From positions 21,514,001 to 21,578,000 of the forward strand of contig NC_059503.1 in NCBI RefSeq assembly GCF_914767665.1: 64,000 nt of DNA, in the 5' to 3' direction. Position 1 is the first letter of the stretch. Each line of letters begins with the position of its first letter. This DNA comes from Harmonia axyridis. Lineage: Eukaryota; Arthropoda; Insecta; Coleoptera; Coccinellidae. A program made the position numbers and the translations under genes. Of the stretch, positions 10,998 through 22,500 are shown piece after piece. The notes under the pieces are model-generated. The model saw nothing but the letters and a program-made list of their open reading frames with translations, did not search any database and was not told where the DNA came from.

Positions 10998-12438
10998 TAT
11001 TTCACTGTACCTACCTATTGTTTTTATTTTCTGAAAGGATATTACTAAATTTCGAATCAACTGTTGAAAATTTCTATAATGAAGGGTATTAAACTATAAA
11101 AGTGTAGGAGTTTATTTTAAAATATATTTTATCAAAAATCAAATTGTACGATTGTGTTTTGAATCCTTTCCAACAAATTAATTTGTTTCAATTCAACTAA
11201 GTTGATGTTTTAAACTGCTAGTTGATTTCATGCCGGAGAGAATCAAAATAGCAATTCTGTCACCAAATGACACGGACAAAGTTACTTAAAAAAATTGAGG
11301 CAGCAGATGGATTAAGAGGGCGAAAAAAATTATTTTTCTCAAATAAATCTAAATCTCATCTAACAAAGAACCAAGTGAAAATTATTTCACATCCGATTTG
11401 AGAGAACTCTTTCTCTTCAGTTGAATGAAACTGTCGATAATTATAATATAAAACACTTAATATTCCTTTCGATTGCAATCATTCAATTGGAATCGGAATG
11501 TGACAAAAGCCTTCATTTCTGTGAGCTGAAACTAAATTCCGCGTTACATGACAAGGAACTTATGCTACCGTTTTATACGGAATAATCTTAAGAATGCCAA
11601 GTTAATATTCAAGACCATGAGTGACGCACATTCCATTTCTGCAACGGTACAATTATTAGAAGTCATAACTTCTTGGTGCAATATGTCTGCTACTGCAGCT
11701 CATTGCAACTGTATTCCTTTGTTTTTCTCCATCGTATTTGTAGGAGTTCTCGATCGCCAGGGACAACCATAGAGATTGTGTCAAGGTTTATGCCAACCGA
11801 CATAATGGTTTAACTGTTATTTTCAAGTCGTGAAAAGAGGCATGCTATTTTGTTTCATGAACATAAATCTAGCTCGACCTGGAAACAATAATTATATCTG
11901 ATTATGATGAACCGTAGTTTTGAACATTCTAGAACTTTCAATTCAAATAAGGATAATGTTAACATTAGCGAAAAACGGTCCCGAAGGTAAAAAAATGCAT
12001 AATCAGATATAACTAAGCAACAAATTTTCAATGGGAGAATTTTAAGAGTTTTCGATATATATATACTATATATATATATATATATATTCTTTTGAGAAAG
12101 AGCAATACAAAATATTAATTTCAAACAATCAAGTATATGTGTCGATGAATCTCAGTATTAGCAGAGGAAATGTGACGGGGCATCATACATTTCAACGTAT
12201 GATACAAGAGAACAGATAAAAACCTCAGCAAAAACTCTGTCTCCCCGTATCGGTGTAGTGACTGGTTTGTGTAAACGTTTACAGAATAAGCTGACATAAT
12301 TTATATTGAAGGACTTCCTCTTCAACCAAAACAAAATTTCCTTTATCCTATCTTTTCGGTTGACGACTCTATAATTTCCAATTGGATCCTAAAACAAAAA
12401 GAAAAGAAGCAGAAAGGAGTACTAAATATTAGTTTTCA
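10998..12438. other. AT-rich tract, TA microsatellite, no gene seen
   Basis: A (TA)n run lies at about 12054-12088. The rest is AT-rich and contains only short open frames without recognisable motifs. Confidence 0.5.
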
Positions 12439-12690
12439 TTATATCGATTTGAAGTTAACTACCCATTCTAAAAAAGAATCTGAAACTGAATGGATAGCTT
12501 GGAAACCATCATGAAATTTATAAATCGGACAATCATTCACCAAGTGGTCAATGGTCTCTTCTACACCACACTCACATAATGGGCTATCAATAGAACGCCA
12601 TTTGAAGAGGGTACTATTACAACGACCATGACCAGTTCTAAGTCTATTCAAAATACACCAAATTTTCCTAGGAAGATTGAAACCTAGAAC
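12439..12690 (-). pseudogene. Non-LTR retrotransposon ORF2 C-terminus, fragment
   Basis: The minus strand is open for FNLPRKIWCILNRLRTGHGR and then CECGVEETIDHLVNDCPIYK, ending at the stop at 12439. The CxCG...HL...CP pattern after an RLRTGHGRC segment is the familiar C-terminal region of insect non-LTR retrotransposon polyproteins. Upstream at 12691-12740 the frame weakens, so the element is heavily 5'-truncated. The segment itself has no stop. Which clade it belongs to is not certain. Confidence 0.75.
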
Positions 12691-14718
12691 TTTTTCTGAG
12701 TTTTCGATGAATAACTGTCAGAAGAATAATTGATTATCATACATTTTATGTTTTTACAATTTCCAGAGCTTTTTTCAGAAACTTCGGTAAAAAAAAATCG
12801 GTTGCTATAGCTTTGATCCTCCTAGCATGAGGACACGATCCACTTACTTGAGACCATGAGCTTTTGAACGCTCCTTCATTCATACGCTAATTGAACCCTT
12901 GGAGATCACATTACTGTTTAAACGTAAATATAATACAAGGTGGACCAAAAATAAGTGGCCTTCAAGACCGCAATTGGCGCTTGAATGAATAAGCGCTCAA
13001 AAACTCCTGAGTTCATATCAGTACTTTCCTTATTCTTTTTTAAATATTCTTAATATTCAAAATATTGAGTTTTCTGTTGTTCTGACTCTGTTATCAACAC
13101 GAAATTCTACACAAAGCTTGGAATTTTTGGTATACAACCAAAACTTCAACACGGTCGAAATTGTTGTTTATGAAATTTTGAGTTTTTGTTTTTCGACATT
13201 CTGCTTGAATTTTCTATTGTTTTGATGACGATATCCACACGGAATTTTGAAATAGATTTAAATTGATTATTCTCTTCTAATATTCTTCTTGGTTTTTCTT
13301 TGGTTTCATATAAGCGACTAGATTGCAATTTTGCATTGGTCCTTTTATATCGACACCCAGGATCTCAACCCCATTGGTTCGTTCTCAAATATTCTCCTAG
13401 AATATTCATGGATTGGATTACGCGATCGAAATGATTTTTTTTACGAGACTTAAAATTGCAAACCCAAATTTAGATTCTATTCGAAGCTGCAGATTTGAAG
13501 AATTTTTTTTCGGATTTCAGTATCTACGGTTGCCCCTATATTCAAATCCTGCTTCTAGATATTCTTCTGAGAAGTTTTTCGTTGATATTTTCATATTGTT
13601 TCTCACGGGTCAAGATATTTTGCATTGATAGAGGAAATAATGAATAATAATGTAAAATTGAAATTTTTACGAAGAAATATTCCTATTCCTAAATTCAGCT
13701 GCAAATCTACCATACCTACCTACTGTTTTCAATCCATTATTCGATAATCGTTTTGAAATATTAATCTGTAGGATTTGAAATAATGTTTGATTGAAACACA
13801 CTAAAATGATGAAATATAATTGAAAATAAAATTTAAATGAAAGATATAGAATAAAATTAGAATAATAATGAAGAAAGTATCGTTTTTTCGTGAAATTAGT
13901 TGGAGTTAACAATTTAATTTTCGATTGGAAGAATGTAGAAACAAGCCGAAGGAATCAGTAAATAAAAACAACATGTCCATGAAGTGAATAGAGGAGGATT
14001 ATATCATTCTATTCCTATTGGACTATCCTCATTCAAAATCAATAATCATAAATTGTAATTATGAACTGATTTATGAGAATAAATATTTAATGCTCGTTCG
14101 TTTCAATATTTGAAGTGGCTGTCTTCACTCATTGCAGGATCTGTCAAAAGCTCAGTTGGAACACTTTTGTTCTGATAGACTCTCTTGTTCTGTTTTCCAT
14201 TAACTTAAGCTAACCTAACCTAGGTTAGGTTAGTTTAGGAATGCAATATTATACCCAATACCGAAAATGTGAAATCCTAGTCGAAAAATTATCACCCTAT
14301 AAAAAAAAGACTTGGAGAATTCCGAAAATAATAATAGTGTAAATAAATAGATAATTACAATATGAAAAAAAAACAAGTTACATAACGAGCTTTCTTTTGA
14401 GAATTTCTCCTATTGATAATTCAAATTGAAATTTTTGGTCGATCTTAGCAGGAGAAGAATGAATAAAACTGAAGAGAGAAACAAAACTAGGAGATTGTGG
14501 AATAACCAAATAAACAATGAGTTCCTCAAGGACCCCTTACACGTTTACATTTAAAAATTTGTACTTAATGAGCTGCAATTTCTACGCAAAAAATGCAATC
14601 CCTAATTAAAATCAAATACAATAGAAAATTTTTGATAGATGTGTTTTCTAAGACCTAACGTCTGCTGTTACCACAGAATGTTCAGCTACACCACCAGATA
14701 GCGTCAGTGATCAGAGAT
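12691..14718. other. AT-rich tract with TTAGG palindrome, no gene seen
   Basis: A short dispersed word near 12977 (caattggcgcttgaatgaa) recurs in looser form near 28037 and 39152. A perfect 24-bp palindrome of TTAGG units lies at 14210-14233. Near 14520 a translated VPQG is visible but its surroundings are too decayed to call a LINE. Confidence 0.45.
14210..14233. repeat. Perfect palindrome of telomere-like TTAGG units
   Basis: The sequence ctaacctaacctaggttagg followed by ttag equals its own reverse complement over 24 bp. TTAGG is the common insect telomere repeat, and short interstitial copies are widespread in insects. Confidence 0.8.
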
Positions 14719-15127
14719 TAGTTATTTATAATACAAGTGCAGAAGGCATTGATATTCTTCCACGAGTTCAAAATTCAAAAACGAGCCACGAAGTGGCGAG
14801 TTTTGGAATGAACGAGTGGTAGAATGAGCCTTCTGTACGAGAATTATACATTATTTTCTCTGATTCATTGCATTTTTATTGAAATTAATGAAATATTTCC
14901 ATAAATACATTTTAGTGATTTTTGCATTGAAAAATGTTGGTTGGCAGAACTAATTTCTTTAAGGCAAATTGATGAATTTACAGATAAAGCCGTGGCGGAA
15001 AGTTCGGAGTACCAACATAGAATGATAAAATATAACCATGAAAACTGTGCGTTTCTGATATATTCTCGCACGATTTTGTTCTACAAGATGTGGAAGAATG
15101 AACGGAATAACCACAGAATTAGAGAAA
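14719..15127 (+). repeat. 409-bp dispersed repeat, copy 1
   Basis: This aligns without gaps to 51145-51553, with about 14 differences by eye (~97% identity). It contains a small hairpin, gccacgaagtggc, and a conserved frame translating to LISLRQ...RTILFYKMWKNERNNHR. Most of the differences in that frame change the amino acid, so it does not look like a selected protein. Copy 1 ends 150 bp before the MATH-domain gene. Confidence 0.8.
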
Positions 15128-15277
15128 CTTATTTCATGAATTGTCATTTTGACGCAAATCATGAAGTTATCACAAGAATTCAAAATTTCATAACGTATAA
15201 GAATCATAACATCCATTACATTCCACTTATTTAACAATATCATCATAAATTCAATCCCTCAATACTTCGGCATCAAG

Positions 15278-16042
15278 ATGTCCAAATCAGACTTCGCAAT
15301 CACCTTCATAGATGCCACAGAAGCCACACTCAAGTTCAGAGTTCAAGCTTTCAGTAAGATACAAGGACCTAGGTTTTCACCTCCTTGCTATGTTCTCAAC
15401 ATACCGTGGAGGATTATGATAATGCCAAGAGCTATACTAGACAAAGATATGGGTTGGAGTAAACGATACTTAGGATACTTCCTCCAATGCAACGCTGAAA
15501 GTAGATCCAATAAATGGTCATGTTACGCTATAGGTGATCTAACCCTTCTAGGAGTACGTCCAGAAATAGAACCTTATAGAAAAACTATTAGACACATATT
15601 CGACGCCAAACGTAATAACTATGGGTTCAAATGTTATATATTATGGGATGATGTTCTCGATACCAAACAAGGATATATAGACAACGATTCAATAACTCTT
15701 GAACTGCATTTGATCACCGAAGCACCAAAAAACCTGGGAATATTGTATAACTGGGGTGACTATAAAGGAAGAATTTTTGTGCCTAAGGAAAAATGGTCTA
15801 ATGCCACCAAGAGCATATTAAGGAGAAATTCAAAGTTGATGAAAGAAAAACGCATTCCTGTCTCTAAGGAGGAAAAACTGCTGAAAGCCGGAGAGTTATT
15901 CGAACTTTTACATAAACATATTTCACCACTTGGAATCGGAAAATGTGCAACGAACATGAGACAGTTGACTGATAAAATCGAAGAAGAACTTGAAGAAGAA
16001 TACTTATCTACATATAATATTGATGCAACTAGATCTCAATAA
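15278..16042 (+). CDS. MATH-domain protein, USP7-like, lacking the protease domain
   Basis: This is an intact 254-residue frame from an ATG with A at -3. Residues ~12-148 match the MATH (TRAF-like) domain of ubiquitin-specific protease 7: EATLKFRVQAFSKI, SPPCYVLNIPWRIMIMPR (34-51), YFLQCNAESRSNKWSCYA (67-84) and YGFKCYILWDDVLDTKQGYI (115-134). In USP7 this domain binds substrates such as p53 and MDM2 through a DWGF segment and Arg104. Here the segment reads NYGF (114-117) and the Arg is kept (R51), so binding may differ. Family USP7 would continue into the cysteine protease at about residue 160. Instead this protein has a Lys/Glu-rich tail (170-254) that may form a coiled coil (LTDKIEEELEEE), so it cannot be a deubiquitinase. 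No intron interrupts the domain, and AATAAA overlaps the stop. A retrocopy or lineage-specific adaptor is inferred. Confidence 0.8.
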   Translation: MSKSDFAITFIDATEATLKFRVQAFSKIQGPRFSPPCYVLNIPWRIMIMPRAILDKDMGWSKRYLGYFLQCNAESRSNKWSCYAIGDLTLLGVRPEIEPYRKTIRHIFDAKRNNYGFKCYILWDDVLDTKQGYIDNDSITLELHLITEAPKNLGILYNWGDYKGRIFVPKEKWSNATKSILRRNSKLMKEKRIPVSKEEKLLKAGELFELLHKHISPLGIGKCATNMRQLTDKIEEELEEEYLSTYNIDATRSQ

Positions 16043-16888
16043 ATGATGCATCATCTTTGAATCTGTAAATTATCAACAAATTCTCAGCATGCGGCTAATA
16101 GTTATTATTCATGAGTAATAATCCTAGAAGAAGTTGAATAGAATATACTGAAATATAAGAGAATATAGTCTCAGAAAAAAAGGAAATATTTGTGAGGGTT
16201 GTTTTGCATTTCCTTCACATTAATCTTTTTTCTGATTTTAATTCCTGAAATTATATCAATATTTTTTTTAAATTATATATAGGTATGCTTCAACAACATT
16301 TCCATAGATCTCATCTTGTAGTTATCAAATAAGTTCAATGAAACCATCACTATTATTCTTCTTAAGTCTGTTTCCCTTTATCACTTCTATTCTCGAATGG
16401 AGCTTATGTACGTACTCTACTCATTTGATACTCACACCTTTTCAGTATCATTGCTCAAAATAAAGAAAAATCTTCATACATAATCCATAAAAAGCCAAAA
16501 CAATACAAATTTTAACAGTAGCCAATATCAGAAATAATCAACTCACGTTACAGAACATCGAATTGAAATGACTTGAAAACCATTCATAATTAAGTTGTTT
16601 TCAATGATTTCAAATCACATAAAACGTTCTCCTACAAAATCTTGGCTGTATAAACTCATTCTGGCAGATACGAAAATTATGTTTAGCTATAAATCTTTCA
16701 AAAAATAGTCTCGAAGTTTCTATCTGAAGTTGCCCACAGTACAGATATATCAATATGTCATCATATAAAACGCATCTCACTACAAAGTATAAATGAACAG
16801 GGACTGATTCGAATTTCCATGCTGATGGAACTTGGGTTTTATTTGAAATGTTGAAATATACAGTTGTATTGTAATCGATGAAAGTATT
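16043..16888. other. AT-rich tract, no gene seen
   Basis: This is the downstream flank of the MATH gene. No poly(A) tract that would mark a retrocopy end is visible within 400 bp of the stop. No other feature is recognised. Confidence 0.5.
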
Positions 16889-17750
16889 TGTATGAAATTA
16901 AGTGTAAATTATGTTGCCATTCTGTCAGAGCCAATCACGCGCAATATTGGTTTCTACAAATCCATTCCAGTTTTTTCGATGTCAAAGAAGTACCACGTAC
17001 TGGAAGGCCAATTGTGAAAAATATTATCAATATTTTTCAATCATGGGCATCGTCCATAAGTCTGGTCTCAAGAAGAAGCTCGATGTATGGGTATCTCAGT
17101 AATTAACCCGGACCGAATTGTTATGTGAGAATCGCTGCTGAATCAGATCAGAATCGACACATTTTTGAAGTGGTTGGTGAAAAGTGGATCACTTACGACA
17201 ACGTCAAGTAAAAACGGTCGTGGAAGAAACAAGGTCACTGGCGGAGACAGTGACCAAGCTAGGATTGACAGGCAGGAAGGTTTCGCTCTGTGTTTGGTGG
17301 GATTGGCAGAGAATTATCTACTATGAAATGCTCTCCTATGGCAAAGCTGTTAACTCGGAACTATAATGTCAACAATTAGAACGTCTGAAGGAAGCAATCG
17401 CCCAGAAGCGGCCTAACCTAACCTTTTGGCTCTGACTAATAGTAGAGGAATTATGTTGCATCAGGATAACGCCAATCACATACATCTATAGTGACCCGCC
17501 AGAAGCTCCGGGAACTTGGTTGGGAGGTTCTTATGCATCTACCTTCATAGTCCAGACTTGGCACCAAGTGATTACCATCTGTTTCTGTCCATGGCGAACA
17601 ATTTTACTGGTGAAAATGTGCTTCAACAGAGGCTTGAGACTGTCTCAATGTTTTGCCAATAGGGACGAGGGCTTCTTTGATAGAGGCATAATGATATTAC
17701 CTTCAAAATGGCAATAAGTTATCGAAAAAAACGGTGCATATTTGACCTAA
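16889..17750 (+). pseudogene. Mariner transposase (DD34D), decayed
   Basis: The plus strand reads through a mariner transposase in several frames: FFDVKEVPRTGRPIV near 16974-17015, SGLKKKLDVWVSQ to 17102, GEKWITYDNVK near 17175-17210, RKVSLCVWWDWQRIIYYEML, LHQDNANH near 17455, then PDLAPSDYHLFLSMA and FANRDEGFFDRGIM, ending at TAA 17748-17750. The first catalytic Asp, normally in GDEKW, is gone because the codon is deleted (GEKW). The second (HQDN) and third (APSD) remain. Stops and frameshifts make it non-functional. It belongs to the classic mariner lineage and differs from the copies at 52040 and 59660. Confidence 0.9.
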
Positions 17751-17828
17751 ATCGAATCATTGTAACTATGGTAAGTAAACCCTTGTTTTTCATATGAAAA
17801 TAATATATTTCTTTTTACTTATAAAATC

Positions 17829-18243
17829 ATTGTCAGTTCCACTGTAACTTATGCTTCAACGTGTTAGGCTTTGGCATCCTCCGCAACGAAGTTCAATAAG
17901 TGAAAAATCATTCAGAATAAATTTCTCAGGATCGCCTTCAACGCATCGTGGATTTTTCGAAATACCCAACTCCATTGTGAGGCCAAATTACCACCGTTAA
18001 ATATTTTTTGTCATGAAATTGCGTCAGGAAAGAGTCAGAGAATCTCTCAACTACGGCAAATCCACCAGATACAAGCGTCCAAAGCTTCAGCTTCAAATCG
18101 AGTCTTTCGATGACCGTCAGTGAATGGTGCACTGTATCACTGAATCTTCCGCAAAAGACCGTTCAGTCCATGTTTCCTTTCTGAAAGGCTCTCGAAAGGT
18201 GACAGACAATCCCAATTTCTGTCATTTAATCCCTTTCAAATCG
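17829..18243 (+). pseudogene. Jockey-type LINE 3' end, copy 1
   Basis: This is collinear with the reverse complement of 30108-30530. Shared coding signals are HPPQRSSI..., QNKFL-like text and the terminal peptide VRESLNY...TRYKRPKLQLQIESFDDRQ followed by TGA at 18121-18123. The 3' untranslated part (tctcgaaaggtgacagacaa and cctttcaaatcg) is also shared and ends near 18243. Frameshifts and the missing 5' part make it a dead 3' fragment. Confidence 0.7.
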
Positions 18244-18592
18244 AGTGAAAGGAGTCTATCATAGAGGAGTCTATCGACAGGTGTCACAAAACTTTGATTG
18301 ATCTATCAACTCGTTGATTGTAGTTTGAAATCTATGGAAGTGTGAAAAATAAACTGAAATTGAACACAGAAATGATTTGATCGAGTAAATCACCACATTA
18401 AGAATTTTTTGAAACCCACTATATGACTCGCTACATTTTTGTGATTGAAAAGTTGTTTGACGAAAGTTGCCAAAGTGTGGAGGGTCTTAAACGTATAGAA
18501 TACATGGTTTTTTGTGCAGTTATAAATTCGAAGTGAAGAATTCTCGGATATTTTATTCAAAATAATGACCAAATGAATACTGAAGGTTTGTT
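18244..18592. other. No gene seen
   Basis: AT-rich sequence between the LINE fragment and the hAT-like element. No supported feature. Confidence 0.5.
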
Positions 18593-20373
18593 CAGGGCCG
18601 CCACCAGACATTTTGGCGCCCCGGCAAAATAAAATTTCGCCGCCCTGCTCTGCCTAATTCATCTGAATTTTCTTTGGAGGAGCCTCTATTAATCCCCTCA
18701 GGCATCTTTCGAATTCCATATGAAATCGTATTTTTCAACTTCAAATTACCTTGTCAAATTTATCGAAGGACGATTTCATCAAAAGCGTCCTGCTTTGTTT
18801 AAAAGTACGACGCTCTTTAAGGCTATATTAAACAGACGACGTTGTTTTTAAGGGAACATTTTATTAACTTTTTGTTGTATTTTCATAACTATAGTTAAGA
18901 GCGCCGATTCGATTAAAAAAAATGGCTCCTGGTAATTTTATTATTTCATTAAAAAGCTACTACACTTTAACAACAAGGAGTGGAATTTCCACTGAGAAAA
19001 CATTTTTGTGTGAAAAAAAATGTCTTGTTTACAGTGCCGTATCTAGGGCGTGGCAAAGGTGGCACTTACCAAGGCGCAGGGGCACCCAAAAATATCAAAA
19101 GAAAAAAATTATTGGAGCACCAAGCGAAATAATTGTGGAAACATTTAAAATATTGCTAGCCGTCCCTAGAATATGCGTACTATGTCTAAAATAATTACAA
19201 TGTGATCAACGAAACTTTAATTTAAGGTAAGAAATAATATAAATATGGCTTTGTTCAAGCGTGCCATAATCTTATCATAAATAATACGGTCGCGCGTCGG
19301 CATGTTGTCTTACCCCTATTTTCACGAGTTTTTTGCGCTTCATCAAGCTTGTCGATATTTTTTCGACAAACTGTACATCTATTTTCGTGTGAAGTGCGTC
19401 TTCTTTTTCTTTGATACAATTTTATAACGTTTTTTTTTTTTTGGATCTTCAGGAGTTATATCTTATCTTATATATCTTATGTGTTTTTTTTATATGAAAT
19501 AACCCACGCACAGGTTTATCCTTTTGTGGGAATTCTATATTGTTTATCATTATTATTATCACTAGCTAAAAGACAATTGTGTATTTAAAATTGAAATAGT
19601 AAATAAATATAATTATTATTATATTTCTTATGTGTACTTCAATGGTTTCGATTTTTTCATTCATAAGAGCGAGAATGCATTCAAAACTGTGTTCCTCTAT
19701 GATTCCAGAGATAGAAAAAACCACCTCACCAACATGTTTGGAATAATATTCTCTTCATTCATCTTTTACAATAAGAAAATTAATTTTGGGCAGACTGATC
19801 CATTCTCAACAAATAAGGCCTCTTGTAATTTTCTGCTGAAATTCTCGGTTTTTGAGAAAAAATATTTCAACAGATAATATGCCTGAGTTGTGGGGGTTGG
19901 AATTAGTTTCGATCTCAAATGTATCCAATAGGTGGATGTCAAAATGATATTTCTATTAAGAACTGGTACAAATACAATATAAATGTAACAAAAAACAACA
20001 ATTATAAACTTTTCACAAATTAGAAACTTCTTTTCGGGTGCCTTCTTCAGGCGGCTGTAACTAAGCAGGGGAGGCTCACAAAAAAAGTTCATATGAAGGA
20101 CCCCCCCTATTTTGTGACAAGGAATAGCTCCCTAAATGTTTTCGCTAGGTACTATTTATGTTCACCCTGTATAAAATTGTGTATTATTATAAAACTTCAA
20201 CGAAAATATAATGGATGAACAAAAATCTTCGAGAATGAGGGGCTCTCTCTAATTCATTGCCACAGGCGCAATAGTACCTAGATACGGCTGTGCTTGTTTC
20301 ATTAACTGACCTCGCCCCTAAAATTTGGCGCACCGGAAAAATTTCCGGTTTGCCGATCCTGGCGGCGTCCCTG
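18593..20373. mobile_element. hAT-like non-autonomous element (outer) split by a second element
   Basis: The left end is cagggccgccaccag (18593) and the right end is ctggcggcgtccctg (to 20373), an imperfect terminal inverted repeat of CAG...CTG form. Flanking 8-bp direct repeats ggtttgtt (18585-18592) and tgtttgtt (20374-20381) match at 7 of 8, as expected for hAT target duplications. Removing the nested element leaves only ~510 bp with no transposase. The gcgccccggcaaaat segment at 18614 and its counterpart near 20325 are also inverted. Confidence 0.75.
19032..20292. mobile_element. hAT-like non-autonomous element (inner, nested)
   Basis: The left end is cagtgccgtatctagg (from 19032) and the right end is cctagatacggctgtg (to 20292). 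The flanking 8-mers cttgttta (19024-19031) and cttgtttc (20293-20300) match at 7 of 8. About 1.26 kb long, it has no transposase motif in the frames I read; the reading frames at 19632-20092 are AT-rich and unrecognised. A second inverted pair, aaggcgcaggggcac and attgccacaggcgcaat, lies just inside the ends. Confidence 0.75.
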
Positions 20374-21337
20374 TGTTTGTTTGAATTAGATGAAATATTG
20401 TTTTCTTTTTTCGGCTAGTGATGGACTGAGCAATAAGAAGAGAAACTGTCCAACTGTAAATCAACTGATTAGTTGATAACAATCGAAAATAATAATGACA
20501 AGTATCCTAACACAAAATTCCACGGTACCCTATCGCCAAAGTGATATCACAAATCGAATGACCAGTAAATCAGTTTGCAGAAGCATTCCCTGTCAGATAT
20601 CACCTCTCCAATCTACCACTTCTATTATCTACCTTGCATAAACTGCAATCGAATATGGTTCGTTACTGAACTTGCTCTCCTATTAATGTGAAATTATCTC
20701 CAGGGTAACCTTATAAATAAGAATATTTATAACGGCTAACCAGTATGGTATTTCGAGCGAGTTCTGGATAATGGCATTAGTAAGCCGATGCGTCTCAAGG
20801 CTACCTGAGGTTACCTCAAATGTACAAATCATGCACAGTCCAATCTGAAAACGAGGTGGAAATTATTTCGCTACCATCCTATTTGTTACTTTGGAACATC
20901 CTTTCAATTAATAGCAAAACTGGATTCAGCTTACTGCTTTTATAATTCGTTCATCTTGGATAAGTTAGTCCAGGTATTTGAATAAACTTACGCGCATATT
21001 TGTTCGCAGGATATAATATATGTATAGAGTAACCAGATAGGCTTGTGTGGTTTTTGTAGGCAAAATATAAACATTTGATTACATACCAGTAAGATTGTTT
21101 TAATCAGATAGATAACGATCATCGCTTTTTTAACTTTCTTGTGAAGTAACACTGTTGTATTATTATTTTCAATATCAGTTTGATTGCTGTGGAAATTTAC
21201 TCTATGAGCGAATTTAAGGATAAGCTTTACAATACAACACAATAGAATTTTATTTCTTTAAATACTTTTTTAAGATCTTCTGGACACATCGAAAGTTAAT
21301 ACTTTTCACTTGTTTTTACACAGCTTTTTTTATAATA
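20374..21337. other. No gene seen
   Basis: AT-rich. No recognised feature. Confidence 0.5.
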
Positions 21338-22500
21338 CACTCCCCGGCTAAAAAACGCTGCCAATTTTGGTGAAGTTCGTTGTCCAAGAACTTTTAGAAT
21401 TTTTCAACGATTTCAATCGATTCTACGCCAAATTGAAGATTAATTCTTTGGTATTAAAATAATATAATAATACAGAGAACTTTTCCAAAAAGGTTGACAG
21501 CATATTTATAGAGGGTGAAACAAAAACATGTATTTGTAGTCCTTTTTCTCAACACCCTGTGGAAGAGATCAGAAATTTGTAGATTTCTCTCTCAGTTATT
21601 AAAAAGACCATATTTTTCGCCATTTTCAGTTTTTATTTCATCTTGATATCTTGATATCTTTTGTAGGTACCTACAAGAATTCAAACAAAAGGCTGGAATT
21701 TTATAAACCCACCAAGCTCTATTAAGGAATAGGCCGGTATATCAAGAGCAACGTAGGAATTATTATTTATTCAAAACGGAGCTCTAAATGCTCAATGTTA
21801 CATATCAAATGTTTTTCTTCATTTGTTGGAGAATTACTTCATTTCAATGAACGACAATGCAAGATCGAATGTAGCAAATATTTTCTAACCAATATTTGTA
21901 TGAGGTTGATATCCAAAGATTAGAATGGCCTGCATGTAGACCAGATCTGAATCCGATTGCACATCTCTGAGATGAAATTCAAAGAAACAATCATCGTCGT
22001 CCCTTACCATCTCAAATACTTGACGAGCTTCGTTTTGCGTTGCAATCTATCTTGTTCCTCAAGATCGCATTATTCGTCTTCGGGCATACGAAATATTGGA
22101 AAATACTTATTTTGTTTTTCTTTTTGTTTCAAATTCCAGTTGAATATTTAAAAATTACCAATTAAATTGTTTTCCAACAAAAATTCTAGGCTTTCATTTC
22201 AATACTTATATCTTCCAAATAAATCAAGATATCGAGGTGAAACAGAAACTGAAAGATGGCGAAAAGTAATAAAATGAGCATTAACTCTACTTTCCCGAAC
22301 TGTTTCACAGGGTGATAAAGAAATGGACTACAAATACATGGTTTTTTCACTTTGTATAAATAAAGCAATAAACATTTTGGGAAAACTATTCTGGAGTTTG
22401 TTTTAATACCAAAGAATTTTTCCTCAATTCGTTGTAAAAACAATCGAAATCAATGAAAAATTATGAAAGTTCTTGGTCAACGAACTTTTGCGGGTGAGTG
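21338..22500. mobile_element. Tc1-like element with ~300-bp inverted ends, internally deleted
   Basis: Ends cactccccggctaaaaa (21338) and gcgggtgagtg (22500) are flanked by TA (21336-21337 and 22501-22502). The inverted arms run about 21338-21650 and 22190-22500 and share ttctttggtattaaaa, catgtatttgtagtcc and caagaactttnanaatttttca. The long arms resemble Tc1-family elements with extended terminal repeats. The middle retains only the C-terminal part of a transposase. Confidence 0.85.
21918..22100 (+). pseudogene. Tc1-like transposase C-terminal fragment
   Basis: The frame from 21918 reads RLEWPACRPDLNPIAHL, stop, DEIQRNNHRR, P..ILDELRFALQSI. In Tc1 transposases this block is RLEWPxxSPDLNPIEHLWDEL and holds the third catalytic residue, Glu, of DD34E. 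Here that Glu is Ala and the conserved Trp codon has become a stop. It lies between the long inverted arms of the element at 21338-22500, showing that the element descends from an autonomous Tc1-type transposon by internal deletion. Confidence 0.8.

Noticed and set aside
12054..12088. TA-repeat as a possible matrix or origin element
   Set aside because: A plain dinucleotide microsatellite with no supporting context.
14500..14560. VPQG-like translation suggesting a LINE
   Set aside because: Only four residues fit; the sequence on either side shows no other reverse transcriptase landmark.
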